A stretch of DNA of 37,090 nucleotides from Planctomycetota bacterium (GTDB taxonomy: Bacteria > Planctomycetota > UBA1135 > UBA2386): contig JADLFX010000092.1 in the NCBI GenBank assembly GCA_020849665.1, positions 1 through 37,090 of the forward strand, written 5' to 3'. The translations under genes were made by a program, and so were the position numbers. Of the stretch, positions 1 through 9,735 are shown in pieces (within the stretch, counting starts at the first letter, position 1; every line of letters begins with the position of its first letter). The notes beneath the pieces were generated by a model, which did not search any database, was not told the DNA's origin, and saw only the letters and a program-made list of their open reading frames with translations.

Positions 1-3000
1 CCGCCGATCGCCCTCGTCGCCGCGCTCTTCTTCGCCTCCGGTGCCACGGGCCTGGTCTACGAGGTGGTCTGGTCGCGCCACCTGCAGCTGCTCTTCGGCG
101 TGAGCACGTTCGCGATCGCGACGGTGGTCACGGCGTACATGGCGGGGCTGGCGCTGGGCAGCGCCCTGCTCGGGCGCGTGGCCGACCGGCTCTCGGCGCG
201 CGGCGCCGTGGCCGCGTACGGCCTCCTGGAGATCGGGATCGGCCTGTTCGCCTTCGCCTCGTTCCCGCTGCTCGGCGCGCTGGAGCGGGCCTACCTCGGA
301 TTCGCCGGGGCGCTGCTGGAGGCGCCCGGCCTGCGCCTGGCGGTGAACTTCGTACTCACCTTCGTGCTGCTCCTGATCCCGACGACGTTGATGGGCGGCA
401 CGCTGCCCCTGATCGCGCGCGTGTTCGGCGCCGCGGCGGGGCAGACCGGCAAGGGGTTCGGCTGGGCCTACGCCCTCAACACCGCGGGCGCGGTGCTCGG
501 CACGTTCCTGGCCGGGTTCGTACTGCTCGAACGCCTGGGCACCCACGCCAGCGCCTGGCTGGTGGGCGGCGTGAACCTGGCCGTGGGCGGCGTGGCGCTC
601 GCGGGCCGCTGGCGCGAGATGCGTGCGGCTCCCGGGACCGAGGCCGCGGCGGCGGGCGACGAGTCGGCGCCGGGCGCCGTGCGCGAGCCGCGGGGCGTGC
701 TCCTCGTCCTCGCGGCGCTCTGCGGACTGGTGGGGATGGGCTGCCAGATCGCGTGGGTGCGTGGCTTCGCCACGCTGCTGGTCTCGACCACCTACACCTT
801 CTCCCTCGTGCTGATGGTGTTCCTGGTGGGGATCGCCCTGGGCAGCGTGCTGGCGGCGCGCCGGGCGCCCACGCCCGGCCGCCTGCGGAACGTGCTGCTG
901 CTCTTCGCCGCGAGCGCGCTGCTGCAGCTCGTCCTCTACGACACGTTGCACGAGCTCGGTTTCCGCCTCGCGCGGACCGGGTGGAGCCATGGGCTCTTCC
1001 TGCTGGCCCAGTTCGGCCTCGCCGGTCTCGTGGTGCTGCCGCTCACGCTCTGCTCCGGAGCGGCCACCACGCTCCTGGTGGGGTTGGCCTCGCGCGGCCT
1101 CGCCCGCACCGGCCGCGACGTGGGTGCCGTGTACGTCGCCAACACGGTGGGCGCGGTGCTCGGCATGGGCCTCGGCGGGTTCGTGCTGGTGCCGTGGCTC
1201 GGTGCCGAGGGCACGGCCCGGCTGCTGGCCGTGGCGCTGCTGGCGGGCGCGCTGCTGCTGGGCGTCTCCGGGCCGCGCGGGGTCCTGCTGCCCCTGGCCG
1301 CCCTGGCGGCGGCCGTGCTCTGGCCGTCTCCCGACCCGCGCCGTCAGGCGTTCGGACCGGTGTGGCTGGCGAATGCCTACCGGGGCCCTTCGGGCGAGCC
1401 CCTGGAGCGGATGCTCGGCTTCGAGGTGATCGAGCTGCGCCATGGTCGCTTGGCCGACGTGGCGGTGAGCCTCGCGCCTTCGACCAGCGAGCGGTCGCTC
1501 TGGATCTCGGGCATGTCCAACGCCTCCTCCCTGGGCGACATGCCGACCCAGGCCAACCTCGCGATCCTGCCGTGGCTCTTCGCGCCGCGGGTCGCGGAGA
1601 GCCTGCACGTGGGCCTCGGGTCCGGGATCACCGCGGGCATCGCCGCGTCGCTGCCCGGCACGGGGCGCACGACGGTGGTGGAGCTGGAAGGCGAACTGTT
1701 CGCACTCGCCGGGATGTTCGCGCCGCAGACCTTCGGCCTCGCCACCAATCCCAAGGTGCGCGCGATCGCGGACGACGCGCGCACCTGGATCGCGCTCGCG
1801 CCGCCCGCGAGCCTCGACCTGATCGTGTCGCAGCCCAGCCAGATCTGGGCCAAGGGCAACGGCAACCTGTTCACCGCGGAGTTCTTCGCCGCCGCGCGCC
1901 GCGCACTGCATGCGGACGGCGTGTTCGCGACCTGGATCATGGCCTACACGGTGCCCGGCGAGGTGTGGGGGATCGCGGTGGCCACCTTGCTGGACGCGTT
2001 TCCGTACGTCCTGGCGTTCCGGTCGCGCGAGCTGCCCGGCGACGTGCTCTTCCTCGCCGCGCAGCGGCCCCTGCGCCTGGATCCGACGCGGGTGTCGGAG
2101 CTGCAGCGCCTGGGCGGTGCCGCGGCCGGCCTCGCGCGCCTGCTCGGCTACGCGCAGCCCGCCGACGTGGCGCGCCACTTCTTCGCCGATCAGGACGATC
2201 TGCGCCGCGCCACGCAGGCCATCGCCGAGCGCCACACGGACGCGCGTCCGGTTCTGGAGTACCTCTACCCGCGCTATCTGCTGCACCCGCGGGACAACGA
2301 GCTCCTGGAGCGCCTGTGGCGGGAGCGCCACTCCGCGCAGCGGCCGGGCGGGTTCCGCCGCCCGCCCGGCGCCGATACCGGCGAGCTGGCGCCGGCCACG
2401 CGCTTCGCGATGGCCCGCGAGACGGACGTGGACCCTCTGCCGCTCTTCGCGGACCGGCCGCTGGCCGCCCTGGATCCGGCCGGCGTGGGTGGAATGCCGG
2501 CGGCGGCCCTGCCCTTTGCGTTCGCGCTCGCCGCGGATGCAGGCCAGGAGGCCGTGGCGCGCGCCTGCCTCGCCAGGCTGGGCGAGGGCTGGCACGGCGC
2601 CCCCGAGGTGATCGAGACCCTGCTCCGCCACGTGCCGCGGCTGCGCGCGGCACCGTGGCGCGACGAGCTGCTGCGGCGTGCCGCGGCGCCCGGTCCGGAC
2701 ACGGGGCTGCACACCGCCCTGGCCCGCCTGGAGGCCCTGTCCACCGCCGCGGCGGGCGGCGACGCTGCCGCGACGCGGGCCTACCTGGACACCTTCCTCG
2801 CGGTGTTCCCGCCCGAGCGCCTCGTCGTCGACGGCGTGCCCGCGTGGTACTTCGGGCCGCTGGTGGCCGGCGCGCTGGCCACGGGCCGCATGGGTGCGGT
2901 GGAGGAGTACCTCGGCCGCGTCGACCGGCTCTTCGCCGGGCGGCACGTGGGGGCGCGCCTCGCCCTCGCCGCGATCTTCGCGCAGACCGGCAGGCGGGAG

Positions 3001-3093
3001 GGAGCGCGCGCCTGGCTCGCCCCCTACGCGCAGTGGCGGATCGAGGACGCGCAGCTGCGCGAGGTGCGGGAGCTCGTGGAGCGGGCGCGCTGA
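1..3093 (+). CDS. MFS transporter / spermidine-synthase-like fusion protein (5' partial)
   Basis: The reading frame is open from the first base, and the residues before the first GTG (position 64) are a typical start of the family ([16 protein letters not shown]). The gene therefore begins outside the window, and position 64 is not its real start. The visible 1030 residues have three parts. Residues 1 to about 440 hold many hydrophobic helices of the MFS-like type, with the GLALGS motif. Residues 450-690 are a Rossmann-type synthase domain with the glycine loop [11 protein letters not shown] and acid VVELE. The last 330 residues are helical and alanine-rich, possibly TPR-like. Where a true aminopropyltransferase has its catalytic Asp region, this protein reads [10 protein letters not shown], so polyamine synthesis is doubtful. 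Substrate and role are unknown. A second protein of this architecture lies at 29359-32526. It converges on the dCTP deaminase gene with a 19-base gap. Confidence 0.85.
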   Translation, partial: PPIALVAALFFASGATGLVYEVVWSRHLQLLFGVSTFAIATVVTAYMAGLALGSALLGRVADRLSARGAVAAYGLLEIGIGLFAFASFPLLGALERAYLGFAGALLEAPGLRLAVNFVLTFVLLLIPTTLMGGTLPLIARVFGAAAGQTGKGFGWAYALNTAGAVLGTFLAGFVLLERLGTHASAWLVGGVNLAVGGVALAGRWREMRAAPGTEAAAAGDESAPGAVREPRGVLLVLAALCGLVGMGCQIAWVRGFATLLVSTTYTFSLVLMVFLVGIALGSVLAARRAPTPGRLRNVLLLFAASALLQLVLYDTLHELGFRLARTGWSHGLFLLAQFGLAGLVVLPLTLCSGAATTLLVGLASRGLARTGRDVGAVYVANTVGAVLGMGLGGFVLVPWLGAEGTARLLAVALLAGALLLGVSGPRGVLLPLAALAAAVLWPSPDPRRQAFGPVWLANAYRGPSGEPLERMLGFEVIELRHGRLADVAVSLAPSTSERSLWISGMSNASSLGDMPTQANLAILPWLFAPRVAESLHVGLGSGITAGIAASLPGTGRTTVVELEGELFALAGMFAPQTFGLATNPKVRAIADDARTWIALAPPASLDLIVSQPSQIWAKGNGNLFTAEFFAAARRALHADGVFATWIMAYTVPGEVWGIAVATLLDAFPYVLAFRSRELPGDVLFLAAQRPLRLDPTRVSELQRLGGAAAGLARLLGYAQPADVARHFFADQDDLRRATQAIAERHTDARPVLEYLYPRYLLHPRDNELLERLWRERHSAQRPGGFRRPPGADTGELAPATRFAMARETDVDPLPLFADRPLAALDPAGVGGMPAAALPFAFALAADAGQEAVARACLARLGEGWHGAPEVIETLLRHVPRLRAAPWRDELLRRAAAPGPDTGLHTALARLEALSTAAAGGDAAATRAYLDTFLAVFPPERLVVDGVPAWYFGPLVAGALATGRMGAVEEYLGRVDRLFAGRHVGARLALAAIFAQTGRREGARAWLAPYAQWRIEDAQLREVRELVERAR

Positions 3094-3112
3094 GCCCGCG
3101 CGCGGCCGCGGC

Positions 3113-4234
3113 CTAGGCCGGTCCGCGCTGCGGCAGGTCCATCCGGAAGTGCTTGCTCAGCTTGAGGCCCTGGTCCTGGTAGTGGCTGCTGAGTCGTGTG
3201 TCGCCGTAGCAGACCTCGGGCACGGCGAGCGTCTTGAAGAACTGCAGGCGGAAGAACACCTGCCCGTCCTCGACCAGGAACGGCACGTCGTGCGGGCGCA
3301 CCTCGAGCACCGCGCGCGTGCCGGTCTCGCCGCCGAAGCCGTTGTCGAAGAACCCGGCGTAGTTGGTGCGCAGCTCGCCGATGCCCACGTCGTACGCGCC
3401 CATCTCCGCCGCCAGGTGGCGCGGCACGCGCACGCGCTCCTTGCTGGCGAAGATGTAGAACTCCTCGGGTTCGACGATGTAGCGCCCACCCTCGGGCTCG
3501 AGGATCGGGTCGAAGTAGGCGTGGGCCGGGTGATGGTTCTCCAGGGCCACGTCCACGATGCCGGTGTAGCGGCGCGCCACGTAGCCGATCGGTCCGGTCA
3601 CGTCCCGGTCGCGCCGCATCGCCACGCCCATGCACAGGCCCTGGTCCACGCGCACCTGCTCGAGCGGGATCGGCCGGCCGTCGTCGCGGTAGAGCAGCGG
3701 GCCGGCGCGATACTCCTCGCGCAGCTCGTCGTCGCTGAGCACCGGGTGGCCGGCGATGAACCGGATCTGGCAGAGCGAGAGGCCGGTGCGCACCCGCACC
3801 GGGAACGAGCGCGGGACGATCTCCAGGTAGAGCGGGCCGGTGTAGCCCGGCGGAGCCTGCTCGAAGCGCCCCGTGCGGTCGGCGAGCAGGCGCGTGAACA
3901 GGTCGAGGCGGCCCGTGGAGGACTTGGGGTTGGCGCGGATCAGGTACGGCAGCGGCCGTTCGATCCGCTCCAGCAGGGGCACGATGTAGCAGTGGCCCTT
4001 CTCCAGCACCGCGCCGTCGGTGAGGTCGAAGGTGTAGAGCGTGGTCTCCTCGAGGCGTTCGGCCACGCGCACGTTCTCGGGCAGGAACCCGCTGCGCACG
4101 CGGTAGCCGCGGGTCGCGAGCCGCAGGTCCAGGCTGGATGGCTGCACCTGCCCCGGCGAGATCGGCGGGTTGCTGGTGAGGATGCCCTCACGGATCAGGG
4201 CGTGGATCTGCTGGTAGACGAGGATGCCGCGCAT
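3113..4234 (-). CDS. dcd: 2'-deoxycytidine 5'-triphosphate deaminase, long two-repeat form
   Basis: The product should deaminate dCTP to dUTP for dTMP synthesis in the cytoplasm. It has 373 residues, roughly twice the classical trimeric Dcd. It contains two dUTPase-like halves. The first has SSLDLRL, the substrate-site-like [14 protein letters not shown] and TGPLYLEIV. The second has [15 protein letters not shown] and TRAVLEVR. This matches the long DCD family known from alphaproteobacteria and others. I chose the ATG at 4232-4234 (MRGILVYQQ) because the family starts there. An in-frame GTG 14 codons upstream adds only low-complexity residues. No good Shine-Dalgarno is visible. The gene is divergent from sucC across 195 bases that hold no other gene; a weak TACAAC lies 12 bases before the start codon. 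Family assignment is firm; which half carries catalysis cannot be settled by eye. Confidence 0.88.
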   Translation of the reverse strand: MRGILVYQQIHALIREGILTSNPPISPGQVQPSSLDLRLATRGYRVRSGFLPENVRVAERLEETTLYTFDLTDGAVLEKGHCYIVPLLERIERPLPYLIRANPKSSTGRLDLFTRLLADRTGRFEQAPPGYTGPLYLEIVPRSFPVRVRTGLSLCQIRFIAGHPVLSDDELREEYRAGPLLYRDDGRPIPLEQVRVDQGLCMGVAMRRDRDVTGPIGYVARRYTGIVDVALENHHPAHAYFDPILEPEGGRYIVEPEEFYIFASKERVRVPRHLAAEMGAYDVGIGELRTNYAGFFDNGFGGETGTRAVLEVRPHDVPFLVEDGQVFFRLQFFKTLAVPEVCYGDTRLSSHYQDQGLKLSKHFRMDLPQRGPA

Positions 4235-4429
4235 CGGATGCGGCGCGTTGTAACCGCGCGGTGGCGCTGCCTCCACGGCGGAGCCGCGGCGCGGCGTGCC
4301 GGGCGCCGCACTGTGGCGTGCGCCGGGCGGGCTCGCTACCGTTCCCCGCTCGCTGCGCCGCGGCTCCGCCGCGCCGGACCCTGCGCCTCACGGCGCGTCC
4401 GCGTGGCGCAGACCCCCGTCCCTCCAGCC

Positions 4430-5587
4430 ATGAAGATCCACGAGTTCCAAGCCAAGGAGGTCCTGGCGCGCTTCGGCGTGCCGGTGCCGCAGGGCATCCC
4501 GGTCGAGTCCGCCGAGGCGGCGGCCGACGCGTTCCGCCGCCTCGCCGCCCCCGTGGCGGTCGTGAAGGCGCAGATCCACGCCGGCGGCCGCGGCAAGGCG
4601 GGTGGCGTGAAGCTGGTGCGCTCGGCACAGGAGGCCGAGGCGGCCGCGCGCGGCATGCTCGGGAAGGTCCTGGTGACCTACCAGACCGGTCCGGCCGGGC
4701 GGGAGGTGAAGCGGGTGCTGGTCGAGAAGGGCTCGGAGATCGCGCGCGAGCTCTATCTCGCGATGGCCGTGGATCGGGCCGTGGGGGCCCCCGTGCTGAT
4801 CGCCTCCACCGAGGGCGGCATGGAGATCGAGGAGGTGGCCCGCCGGAACCCCGCCGCGATCCAGCGCGAGATCTGCCACCCGGTGAAGGGGATCCTGCCG
4901 TTCCAGGTGCGCCGCCTCGCCTTCGACCTCGGCCTCGGCGCGCAGCTCAAGCCGGCTGCGGCCGTGATCGAGGGCCTGAGCCGGGCGTTCTTCGCGCTCG
5001 ACTGCTCGATCGCCGAGATCAACCCCCTGATCGTCACGAAGGCCGGCGAGGTGATGGCGCTCGACGCGAAGATCAACTTCGACTCCAACGCGCTGTTCCG
5101 CCACAAGGACCTGATGGCGTACCGCGACCTCAACGAGGAGGACCCCAAGGAGATCGAGGCCGCGCACCACAACCTCAACTACATCGCCCTCGACGGCAGC
5201 ATCGGCTGCATGGTGAACGGCGCCGGGCTGGCGATGGCGACCATGGACACCATCCAGCTCAAGGGCGGCAAGCCAGCCAACTTCCTCGACGTGGGGGGCG
5301 GCGCGAACAAGGAGCAGGTCACCAACGCGTTCAAGATCCTGCTCTCGGACCGCAACGTGAAGGGCGTCCTGGTGAACATCTTCGGCGGGATCATGAAGTG
5401 CGACACGATCGCCGAGGGCGTGATCGCCGCGGCGCGCGAGGTGCACCTGGCCGTGCCCCTCGTCGTGCGCCTGGAGGGCACCAACGTGGAGCAGGGCCGC
5501 CGGCTGCTGCAGGAGTCGGGGATCCGCCTGCAGACCGCGGCGTCGCTGGACGAGGCCGCCGAGAAGATCGTGGCGCAGGTGCGCTGA
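4430..5587 (+). CDS. sucC: Succinyl-CoA synthetase (ADP-forming), beta subunit
   Basis: The beta subunit of succinate-CoA ligase interconverts succinyl-CoA and succinate with substrate-level phosphorylation in the TCA cycle. The 385-residue length is normal. The N-terminus [20 protein letters not shown] is diagnostic, followed by an ATP-grasp fold ([14 protein letters not shown]) and the C-terminal CoA-ligase domain with [16 protein letters not shown]. The start is the ATG at 4430. The frame stays open far upstream, but that extension is GC-driven and unlike any SucC. No strong ribosome site precedes the ATG (CCTCCAGCC). sucD follows after 11 bases, so the two are co-transcribed. Confidence 0.97.
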   Translation: MKIHEFQAKEVLARFGVPVPQGIPVESAEAAADAFRRLAAPVAVVKAQIHAGGRGKAGGVKLVRSAQEAEAAARGMLGKVLVTYQTGPAGREVKRVLVEKGSEIARELYLAMAVDRAVGAPVLIASTEGGMEIEEVARRNPAAIQREICHPVKGILPFQVRRLAFDLGLGAQLKPAAAVIEGLSRAFFALDCSIAEINPLIVTKAGEVMALDAKINFDSNALFRHKDLMAYRDLNEEDPKEIEAAHHNLNYIALDGSIGCMVNGAGLAMATMDTIQLKGGKPANFLDVGGGANKEQVTNAFKILLSDRNVKGVLVNIFGGIMKCDTIAEGVIAAAREVHLAVPLVVRLEGTNVEQGRRLLQESGIRLQTAASLDEAAEKIVAQVR

Positions 5588-5598
5588 GAGGTGATGCG

Positions 5599-6510
5599 AT
5601 GGCCATCCTGATCGACGGCGATACCAAGGTCCTGGTGCAGGGCATCACCGGCGACGCCGGCCGGTTCCACACCTCCCATTCGCTCGCCTACGGCACCAAG
5701 GTGGTGGGCGGCGTCACCCCGGGCAAGGGCGGCACGCGGGTCGAGGGTCTCGATCTGCCGGTGTTCGACTCGGTGCGCGACGCAGTCCGGGAGACCGGCG
5801 CGAACGCCTCGGTGGTGTACGTGCCCGCCGGCTTCGCGGCCGACGCCATCCTCGAGGCGGTCGAGGGGGGGATCCGGGTGGTCGTGGCGATCACCGAGGG
5901 CATCCCGGTCCTCGACATGGCCTGGGTGCGGCACTACCTGCGGGCCAGCGACGCGGCGCGGGCCAACGGTGCACGGTTGATCGGTCCGAACTGTCCAGGG
6001 GTGATCACGCCCGTCACCGACAAGAGCGGCTGCAAGATCGGCATCATGCCTGCCTACATCCACCGTCCGGGCCGCATCGGCGTGGTGTCGCGGAGCGGCA
6101 CGCTCACCTACGAGGCGGTCTGGCAGCTCACGAGCGTCGGGCTGGGCCAGTCGACCTGCGTGGGGATCGGCGGCGACCCGATCCAGGGGATGAACTTCGT
6201 CGACACGCTGCGGCTCTTCGCAGACGACAAGGCGACGGACGGCGTGATCCTGATCGGCGAGATCGGCGGCAGCGCCGAAGAGGAGGCGGCCGAGTTCATC
6301 CAGTCCCACATGCGCGGCAAGCCGGTGGTGGGGTTCATCGCCGGAGCCACGGCGCCCCCTGGCAAGCGCATGGGCCACGCTGGGGCGATCATCTCGGGCG
6401 GCAAGGGAGCCGCCGCCGACAAGAAGGCCGCCCTGCAGCGCGCCGGCGTGCACGTGGTGGACACCCCCAGCGTGCTCGGCGCGACGATGAAGAAGGTACT
6501 GGGGCGCTGA
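5599..6510 (+). CDS. sucD: Succinyl-CoA synthetase, alpha subunit
   Basis: The alpha subunit binds CoA and carries the phosphohistidine intermediate of the SucCD complex. The 303 residues are slightly longer than the roughly 290 usual for the family. Visible marks are the CoA-binding N-terminus ([13 protein letters not shown]), the [10 protein letters not shown] motif and the active-site loop GHAGAI with His260. An AGAGG ribosome site ends seven bases before the ATG. It sits directly behind sucC, and a strong hairpin follows the stop codon. Confidence 0.97.
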   Translation: MAILIDGDTKVLVQGITGDAGRFHTSHSLAYGTKVVGGVTPGKGGTRVEGLDLPVFDSVRDAVRETGANASVVYVPAGFAADAILEAVEGGIRVVVAITEGIPVLDMAWVRHYLRASDAARANGARLIGPNCPGVITPVTDKSGCKIGIMPAYIHRPGRIGVVSRSGTLTYEAVWQLTSVGLGQSTCVGIGGDPIQGMNFVDTLRLFADDKATDGVILIGEIGGSAEEEAAEFIQSHMRGKPVVGFIAGATAPPGKRMGHAGAIISGGKGAAADKKAALQRAGVHVVDTPSVLGATMKKVLGR

Positions 6511-6518
6511 CCCCCGCG

Positions 6519-6538
6519 CCGCCGCCGTCCGGCGGCGG
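6519..6538 (+). terminator. GC-rich hairpin after sucCD
   Basis: A perfect 8-bp stem (CCGCCGCC / GGCGGCGG) with the four-base loop GTCC begins eight bases after the sucD stop codon. No T-tract follows, so it may act as a 3' stability hairpin or a Rho-assisted end rather than a classical intrinsic terminator. Confidence 0.45.
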
Positions 6539-6566
6539 ACGCCGTTCGACGAAACCCATCGATCTA

Positions 6567-6582
6567 CGCCGCTGCGGCGGCG
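6567..6582 (+). repeat. 16-base leader repeat, copy 1
   Basis: CGCCGCTGCGGCGGCG lies 16 bases upstream of the ATG at 6599 and can fold into a 5-bp hairpin (CGCCG, loop CTG, CGGCG). The identical 16-mer occurs at 7197-7212 before tatA. Confidence 0.5.
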
Positions 6583-6598
6583 GACAGGGAGCACGCGG

Positions 6599-7042
6599 AT
6601 GGACCGGATCCTTCGCCTCGCCACGCCGGTGGTCCTGATCAGCTTCGCGGTCATGGTCCTCTTCGCCCCGGCCCTGCCCGGGCTGGCGGCGCTGGATCAG
6701 GCGTTCGGCGCGAACAGCACCCTGCGCATCGCCGTGGCCGTGCTCTGCCTCTACGTCCTGATCCTGATCCTCGAGCGGCAGCGGATGGAGACCACGTTCC
6801 GCGAACTGCTCGGCGGCCTGCGCAAGCTCAAGGACGACCTGCAGCACAGGGCCCAGGGCACCGGCGACCAGGAGCCGGCCCGCCGGGAGGCGATCCAGAT
6901 CCTGGTCTCGGCCCTCGAGTCCAAGGATCCCGAGGTACGTGCCAGGGCCAGGGTGCATCTGCAGCGCCTCACCGGCGAGGACCTGGGCGAGGACGCCACG
7001 GCATGGCGGAGCTGGGCGCAGCGTCAGGGTCCCAGGGCCTGA
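6599..7042 (+). CDS. Small inner-membrane protein with HEAT-like C-terminus
   Basis: The 147-residue product is not assigned to a named family. It begins with two hydrophobic segments (about residues 7-30 and 43-60), then a charged linker. Its C-terminal domain (about 95-147) resembles one HEAT-type repeat (AIQILVSALESKDPEVRARA) ending in LTGEDLGEDATAWRSW. A closing LTG..W motif of this kind recurs, to my knowledge, at the ends of HEAT-like domains in planctomycete proteins. The start is the ATG with CAGGGA about nine bases upstream. It stands alone between sucD and tatA on the same strand. A scaffold or assembly role at the membrane is possible but unsupported. Confidence 0.7.
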   Translation: MDRILRLATPVVLISFAVMVLFAPALPGLAALDQAFGANSTLRIAVAVLCLYVLILILERQRMETTFRELLGGLRKLKDDLQHRAQGTGDQEPARREAIQILVSALESKDPEVRARARVHLQRLTGEDLGEDATAWRSWAQRQGPRA

Positions 7043-7089
7043 AATTGGCGCGAGCTGGAGGGATTGTCGGCATCACGTTGTGCCGGCCG

Positions 7090-7118
7090 TTGGCGCGGCG
7101 CCGTTCCGGTGGCATGAT
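7090..7118 (+). promoter_or_regulatory. Candidate sigma-70 promoter for tatA
   Basis: TTGGCG (7090-7095) and CATGAT (7113-7118) are separated by exactly 17 bases in the 180-base gap before tatA. Each hexamer has four of six consensus bases. Transcription would start near 7125, giving a leader of roughly 100 bases that includes the 7197-7212 hairpin. It is recognised by eye only. Confidence 0.3.
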
Positions 7119-7196
7119 CGCACGCTCGGATCGACCCTGAAGTCGCCGACCGCCGCGCCGCGGCGGCCGGTTGCGGATGACCCCCCTACTGAACTG

Positions 7197-7212
7197 CGCC
7201 GCTGCGGCGGCG
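7197..7212 (+). repeat. 16-base leader repeat, copy 2
   Basis: This is an exact second copy of the 16-mer at 6567-6582, ending ten bases before the tatA ATG and able to form the same small hairpin. Confidence 0.5.
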
Positions 7213-7222
7213 AGACACCAGC

Positions 7223-7447
7223 ATGATCGGATTCCTGGGCGGCTACGAGTGGCTTGTGGTCCTGGTGATCGCGCTCCTGCTCTTCGGGCACCGCATCCCA
7301 GGCATGGCCCGCTCGCTGGGGTCCGGGATCACCGAGTTCAAGAAGGGGCTGCGCAGCACGGACGAGAAGGACGAGACCAAGCAGGTGCCACCCGCTTCGA
7401 CCGGAACGTCCAACCCCGCCGAGACCCAGAGGACCCGCACGGAGTGA
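7223..7447 (+). CDS. tatA: Twin-arginine translocase subunit TatA/TatE
   Basis: TatA oligomers form the pore-forming element of the Tat pathway, which exports folded proteins. The 74-residue length is typical. One N-terminal membrane segment (about residues 8-21) is followed by the family signature FGHRIPGMARSLGSGITEFK, an amphipathic helix and a short charged, disordered tail. The ATG at 7223 gives the expected N-terminus; its ribosome site is weak. No tatB or tatC lies nearby, so the partners must be elsewhere. A polyprenyl synthase gene follows after 30 bases. Confidence 0.93.
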   Translation: MIGFLGGYEWLVVLVIALLLFGHRIPGMARSLGSGITEFKKGLRSTDEKDETKQVPPASTGTSNPAETQRTRTE

Positions 7448-7477
7448 TCCCCGGGGGACTGCAAGGGAACCGAGATC

Positions 7478-8527
7478 GTGGCCGAATCCGAACCGCTGGC
7501 TGAGACCGCACGCGAGACGCGGGCCCGTCCGGAGGCGACCGTCCTTCGGCCGGCGGCCCGCACCCTGCCCCAGCCGTTCGCCCAGGTCCGGGCCGAGCTC
7601 GACCGGGTCAACCGGGAGCTGCAGGAGGACGTCCGTCCCGACGCGCCCGAACTCGTGCCCCTGATCGAGCAGGTGGCTCGCTACCGGGGGAAGCAGCTCC
7701 GGCCCGCGCTGGTGCTCCTCTCCGCCCGCGCCTGCGGCGCGGTCCGGGACGAGCACATCGTCGTGGCCAAGGTCGTCGAGCTGATCCACACGGCGACGCT
7801 GGTGCACGACGACGTCCTCGACGGTGGCGTCCTGCGGCGGCAGGTGCCCACGGTGAATGCGCTCTACGGCAACGAGGTGCCGGTGCTCCTGGGCGACTAC
7901 CTCTATGCGCGCGCCTTCCACATGGCCGTGCAGATGAGCGACCAGACCTGCAGCCGGGTGCTCTCCGAGACGACCCGCGTCGTCTGCCAGGGCGAGATCA
8001 CGCAGATCCTGCACCGCTTCGACTGGAACCTCTCGGAAGAGCGCTACACCGAGATCGTCCGGGACAAGACCGCCAGCCTCTACGCGGCGGCCTGCCGCCT
8101 GGGCGGCCACTACGCGGGCGCGACCCCGGCGCTGGTCGAGGCCTTGGACCATTTCGGTACCCGGATGGGGATCGCGTTCCAGATCGTCGACGACTGCCTG
8201 GACCTGCGCGGTACCGAGGCGGTGGTCGGCAAGTCCCTGGGTACGGATCTCGACAAGGGCAAGATGACCCTGCCGCTCCTGCATCTCCTCCGGAGCGGAG
8301 CCGAGGTCGCGGACCGGCTGCGACGGATGCTCTCCGAGACGGCGGCCGAGGCCCGGCTGGACCGCCTGCGGCGCGACTTCGACCTCGACCGGGCCATCGC
8401 CTACGCCCTCGGTCGGGCCGAACACCACGTCGCATGCGCGCGCCGCGCGCTCCAAGACTTCCCTGCCGGACCCGCCCGGGATGCCCTGGCGACCGTGGCG
8501 GGTTATGTCTTGGAACGTCAGTGGTAA
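7478..8527 (+). CDS. Long-chain polyprenyl diphosphate synthase
   Basis: The enzyme condenses isopentenyl diphosphate units onto an allylic primer, most likely to build the side chain of a respiratory quinone. The 349 residues contain the first aspartate-rich motif DDVLD (Asp111, 112, 115) followed by GGVLRRQVPT, and the second, DDCLD (Asp238, 239, 242). The residues before the first motif are small (Ala and Thr at -5 and -4), which fits products longer than farnesyl diphosphate; exact length cannot be read. About 40 extra residues precede the conserved fold. The start is a GTG with AAGGGA about nine bases upstream. Placement before ResB and CcsA supports a respiratory role. An ispB or hepT label would be a guess. 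Confidence 0.92.
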   Translation: MAESEPLAETARETRARPEATVLRPAARTLPQPFAQVRAELDRVNRELQEDVRPDAPELVPLIEQVARYRGKQLRPALVLLSARACGAVRDEHIVVAKVVELIHTATLVHDDVLDGGVLRRQVPTVNALYGNEVPVLLGDYLYARAFHMAVQMSDQTCSRVLSETTRVVCQGEITQILHRFDWNLSEERYTEIVRDKTASLYAAACRLGGHYAGATPALVEALDHFGTRMGIAFQIVDDCLDLRGTEAVVGKSLGTDLDKGKMTLPLLHLLRSGAEVADRLRRMLSETAAEARLDRLRRDFDLDRAIAYALGRAEHHVACARRALQDFPAGPARDALATVAGYVLERQW

Positions 8528-8609
8528 GTTCTACAGCTTTCGCGCGTTGGAGCCTGGCCCGCCGGTCGCCCGACGCGAACGCGTGCTGGCCACCCCCAGT
8601 GTGACGGTC

Positions 8610-9731
8610 ATGCCCAAACCTGCCTCGCTGACACTCCTGCCCCTGCTCCTGGTCGCGGCTCCGGGCTGCGACCGCAAGGACGTCGTCCACCAGATCCAGG
8701 AGGAGCGGACGTACACTCCGGATCAGCCTTTGGAGGCAAAGGCTTACACCACTGCCGAGCGCCTCGGATTCACCGGCGGCGGTCACGGCCATGGGGCCCC
8801 GGCCGCCGCGCCGGCCCGGCCCTTCGTGTGGACTCTGCCGGCCGACTGGGAGGAGATGCCTGGGAGCTCCATGCGCCAGGGCAGCTTCCGGGTGAAGGGG
8901 ATCCCCGAGAGCGACATCTCCCTCACGCTCCTGCCCGGGGGCGGCGGGGGGATGGCGGCGAACGTGAACCGCTGGCGCAAGCAGATGGGACTCCCGGACC
9001 TCTCGGAAGCCGACGTGGCGGCCCTGCCGAAACGCACCTTCCTGGGTCAGCAGGCCACCTACCTCGACCTGCGGGGGACCTACTCCGCCGGGATGGGCGA
9101 CCCCGCGCCGAAGGCCGACTACGCGATGCTCGGCGTGATCCTGGTGGTGGAGAACACGGGTGTGTTCGCGAAGTTCACCGGACCCGCGCGGGTCGCCGAC
9201 ACGCAGAAGGCCAACTTCGACGCGTTCTGCGCCTCGGTACGGGCGAACCCCGCGGCGACCTCAGGGGGGAACGCCGCGCCCCCCGGGCCCGAGGCCGGCA
9301 AGCCCGCGCTGCAGTGGACCGCTCCGGAGGGCTGGCGCCAGACCCAGCAGGGCTCGGGCATGCGCCTGGTGACCTTCGTGATGGGCGCCACGGGGAAGAC
9401 CGAGTGCGCGGTCACGATCCTGGGCGGTACCGGGGGAGGGATGAAGCCCAACCTCGACCGTTGGAACGGCCAGGTCGGCAAGGCCGCGCTCACCGAGGCG
9501 GAATTCCTGGCGCTGCCCAGGATCCCCGTGCTCGGCGGCCAGGGAGTCCTCCTGCACGCCGAGGGCGCCTACAGCGGCATGGAGGAGACGTCGATCCCGG
9601 ATCAGGCCCTGCTCGGCCTCGCGGTCGAGCTGCCGGGCCAGATGGTGTTCGTCAAGATGACCGGGCCCAAGTCCGAGGTGGCCGCCGAGAGAGCCCGCTT
9701 CGAGGCCTTCTGCAAGTCGCTCCGCAGGTGA
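8610..9731 (+). CDS. Lipoprotein with two tandem homologous domains
   Basis: Start is the ATG at 8610. It yields a lipoprotein signal (MPKPASLTLLPLLLVAAPGC) with lipidation at Cys20; longer in-frame starts would bury it inside the previous gene. The mature part has a His/Gly/Ala linker and two similar domains, about residues 72-205 and 234-373. Both run through W-x-x-P-x-x-W, a Gly-rich turn, N-x-x-RW, LP, a GxxA/V loop, xxKxTGP and F-x-AFC-x-S-x-R. The repeat is therefore an internal duplication. The function is unknown; I do not recognise catalytic residues. It sits four bases before resB, and AGGTGA over its stop codon serves as the resB ribosome site. This suggests a role linked to cytochrome c assembly or redox proteins at the membrane. 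A weak promoter-like pair (TTGGAA, 16 bases, TACAGC) starts at 8510. Confidence 0.82.
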   Translation: MPKPASLTLLPLLLVAAPGCDRKDVVHQIQEERTYTPDQPLEAKAYTTAERLGFTGGGHGHGAPAAAPARPFVWTLPADWEEMPGSSMRQGSFRVKGIPESDISLTLLPGGGGGMAANVNRWRKQMGLPDLSEADVAALPKRTFLGQQATYLDLRGTYSAGMGDPAPKADYAMLGVILVVENTGVFAKFTGPARVADTQKANFDAFCASVRANPAATSGGNAAPPGPEAGKPALQWTAPEGWRQTQQGSGMRLVTFVMGATGKTECAVTILGGTGGGMKPNLDRWNGQVGKAALTEAEFLALPRIPVLGGQGVLLHAEGAYSGMEETSIPDQALLGLAVELPGQMVFVKMTGPKSEVAAERARFEAFCKSLRR

Positions 9732-9735
9732 ACCC

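Noticed and set aside
3101..3119. Overlapping palindromes CGCGGCCGCG and GGCCTAGGCC between two convergent genes
   Set aside because: They might be a shared terminator, but there is no T-tract and such palindromes are common in this composition.
2678..4429. Upstream extension of the sucC frame
   Set aside because: It overlaps the first fusion gene and runs antisense to the dCTP deaminase; SucC has its family N-terminus at 4430.
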